From: Hyphomicrobiales bacterium
GTDB lineage: Bacteria > Pseudomonadota > Alphaproteobacteria > Rhizobiales > Rhizobiaceae
Direction of reading: 5' to 3'
Length of the DNA stretch: 64,000 bases
Assembly: GCA_900472175.1 (NCBI GenBank)
Contig: UCHD01000025.1
Coordinates: 1 to 64,000 of the forward strand
Under the pieces are notes generated by a model. That model was not told the DNA's origin. It worked only from the letters and a program-made list of their open reading frames with translations, and did no database searches. Shown here piece by piece: positions 63,572-64,000 of this stretch; position 1 is the first letter of the stretch; each line of letters starts with the position of its first letter. The translations under genes were made by a program, and so were the position numbers.

Positions 63572-63826
63572 ATGGCTGCGCGAGATCGCTACTCACGGAA
63601 ACTGGAATGTTCCCAATGCGGGAATGCAGGCTTTGCCGAGGTGTCGGAAGACGATACGCCCAGCCGCAAGACGCGCGGATTTGAAATCGATGCCCTGCCC
63701 AGCGGCTTCGAAACCGAATTTGCCTCGAGCAATCCGCGCCGCCACATGATCCGTTGCCGCTGCGGCTACAAATTCAAGTTCGAGCAGACCACCGCCTATG
63801 CGCCCGGCGGCGAGCCAAGGTATTGA
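63572..63826 (+). CDS. Small zinc-ribbon-like protein, function unknown
   Basis: An 84-residue protein with CSQCG at about residues 13-17 and CRCG at about 62-65, a spaced pair of Cys motifs that could hold one zinc. The middle, RKTRGFEIDALPSGFETEF, and the end, YKFKFEQTTAYAPGGEP, are hydrophilic. The ATG at 63572 is six bases after AAGGA; an ATG two codons upstream (63566) abuts the ribosome site and is less likely. I do not recognise a named family. Confidence 0.65.
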   Translation: MAARDRYSRKLECSQCGNAGFAEVSEDDTPSRKTRGFEIDALPSGFETEFASSNPRRHMIRCRCGYKFKFEQTTAYAPGGEPRY

Positions 63827-63925
63827 GTTTCAAGAACCGCTCCGTGTAGCCCAACCGTGTTGCCAGCGGCAGCATGGTGTTGCGCGCCAAATGAACTGTT
63901 GAGCGTGGCCAGGCATGAAACGGAA

Positions 63926-63959
63926 AAGCCCCATCCTGCAGGTTTGCAGAACGGGGCTT
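63926..63959 (-). terminator. Intrinsic terminator for a gene entering from the right edge
   Basis: A two-part stem: AAGCCCC (63926-63932) with GGGGCTT (63953-63959), and inside it CTGCA (63936-63940) with TGCAG (63945-63949) around a GGTT loop. Read on minus the stem ends GGGGCTTTTCCG, a short U-tract, 28 bases past the TAA at 63988. Confidence 0.65.
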
Positions 63960-63987
63960 GAAATAGTCGTGGCAGGAACAGGCGACG

Positions 63988-64000
63988 TTACTTGTTGGCC
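63988..64000 (-). CDS. C-terminus of a gene running off the right edge
   Basis: A minus-strand TAA at 63988-63990 preceded by codons for Ala-Asn-Lys, followed by the hairpin terminator at 63926-63959. The placement suggests the end of a gene beyond the window; four codons are too few to name it. Confidence 0.3.

Overview
The window looks like chromosomal or large-replicon DNA from a member of the Rhizobiaceae (Rhizobium/Agrobacterium group of Alphaproteobacteria). It is GC-rich, genes are tightly packed with many ATGA overlaps, and several families are typical of rhizobia: glxABCD-glnT, HutF-type histidine degradation, an NWEEF-tailed chemoreceptor, a BepFG/MexEF-type efflux pump and a large Wzx/Wzy polysaccharide locus. 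I see no rRNA, tRNA, CRISPR array, insertion sequence or phage gene. Taxonomy is inferred from gene content only.

Layout. (1) 1-11566: a C1/methylamine module. On the minus strand are glxA, a cupin regulator, glxB-glxC-glxD, a glnT-type ligase and, at the left edge, the start of what looks like purU. Divergent from glxA on the plus strand is a soxBDAG-type heterotetrameric oxidase operon. Together these match gmaS-mgsABC-mgdABCD of the N-methylglutamate pathway at least as well as a sarcosine oxidase. (2) 11720-20842: histidine utilisation, with hutC and hutF on minus and hutI-hutH-hutG-hutU plus hutD on plus, and a HutC-type operator between hutF and hutI. A PIN/Phd toxin-antitoxin pair sits in reverse orientation between hutU and hutD. 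(3) 20839-28649: a second, hut-like operon on minus. It has a polar amino acid ABC transporter, a histidine ammonia-lyase paralogue that has lost the Ala-Ser-Gly cofactor triad, an N-methyl amino acid oxidase and a ureohydrolase, with a divergent HutC-like repressor and a 14-bp palindrome. Its substrate is unknown and it is the best candidate here for an undescribed pathway. (4) 28705-33978: a TetR-controlled RND efflux pair with two matching operators. (5) 34051-39757: a soluble double-PAS chemoreceptor, a GNAT-GH20 hexosaminidase pair and a small membrane protein, with long AT-rich spacers.

(6) 40134-60435: a polysaccharide locus. The left part encodes an amide/acyl activation module (AsnB-like amidotransferase, acyl carrier protein, AMP-forming ligase, NadE-like ammonia ligase) and, convergent with it, a HemK-like methyltransferase and a GNAT-like protein. 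The right part encodes flippase, a paralogue of that GNAT-like protein, chain-length regulator, polymerase, polysaccharide deacetylase, a GT4 glycosyltransferase, an unusual GT4-GT2 fusion, a methyltransferase and a secreted GH5-like hydrolase. The product is probably a Wzx/Wzy-dependent exopolysaccharide carrying amide-linked substituents; this is inference. (7) 60461-64000: an ABC-F ATPase, peptidase T, a small zinc-ribbon protein and the tail of a gene entering from the right edge.

Functional links: the hut genes, the hut-like operon and the glx/sox block all release nitrogen and C1 units from small nitrogenous compounds, so the first 28 kb reads as a nitrogen-scavenging island, while 40-60 kb is dedicated to cell-surface polysaccharide.
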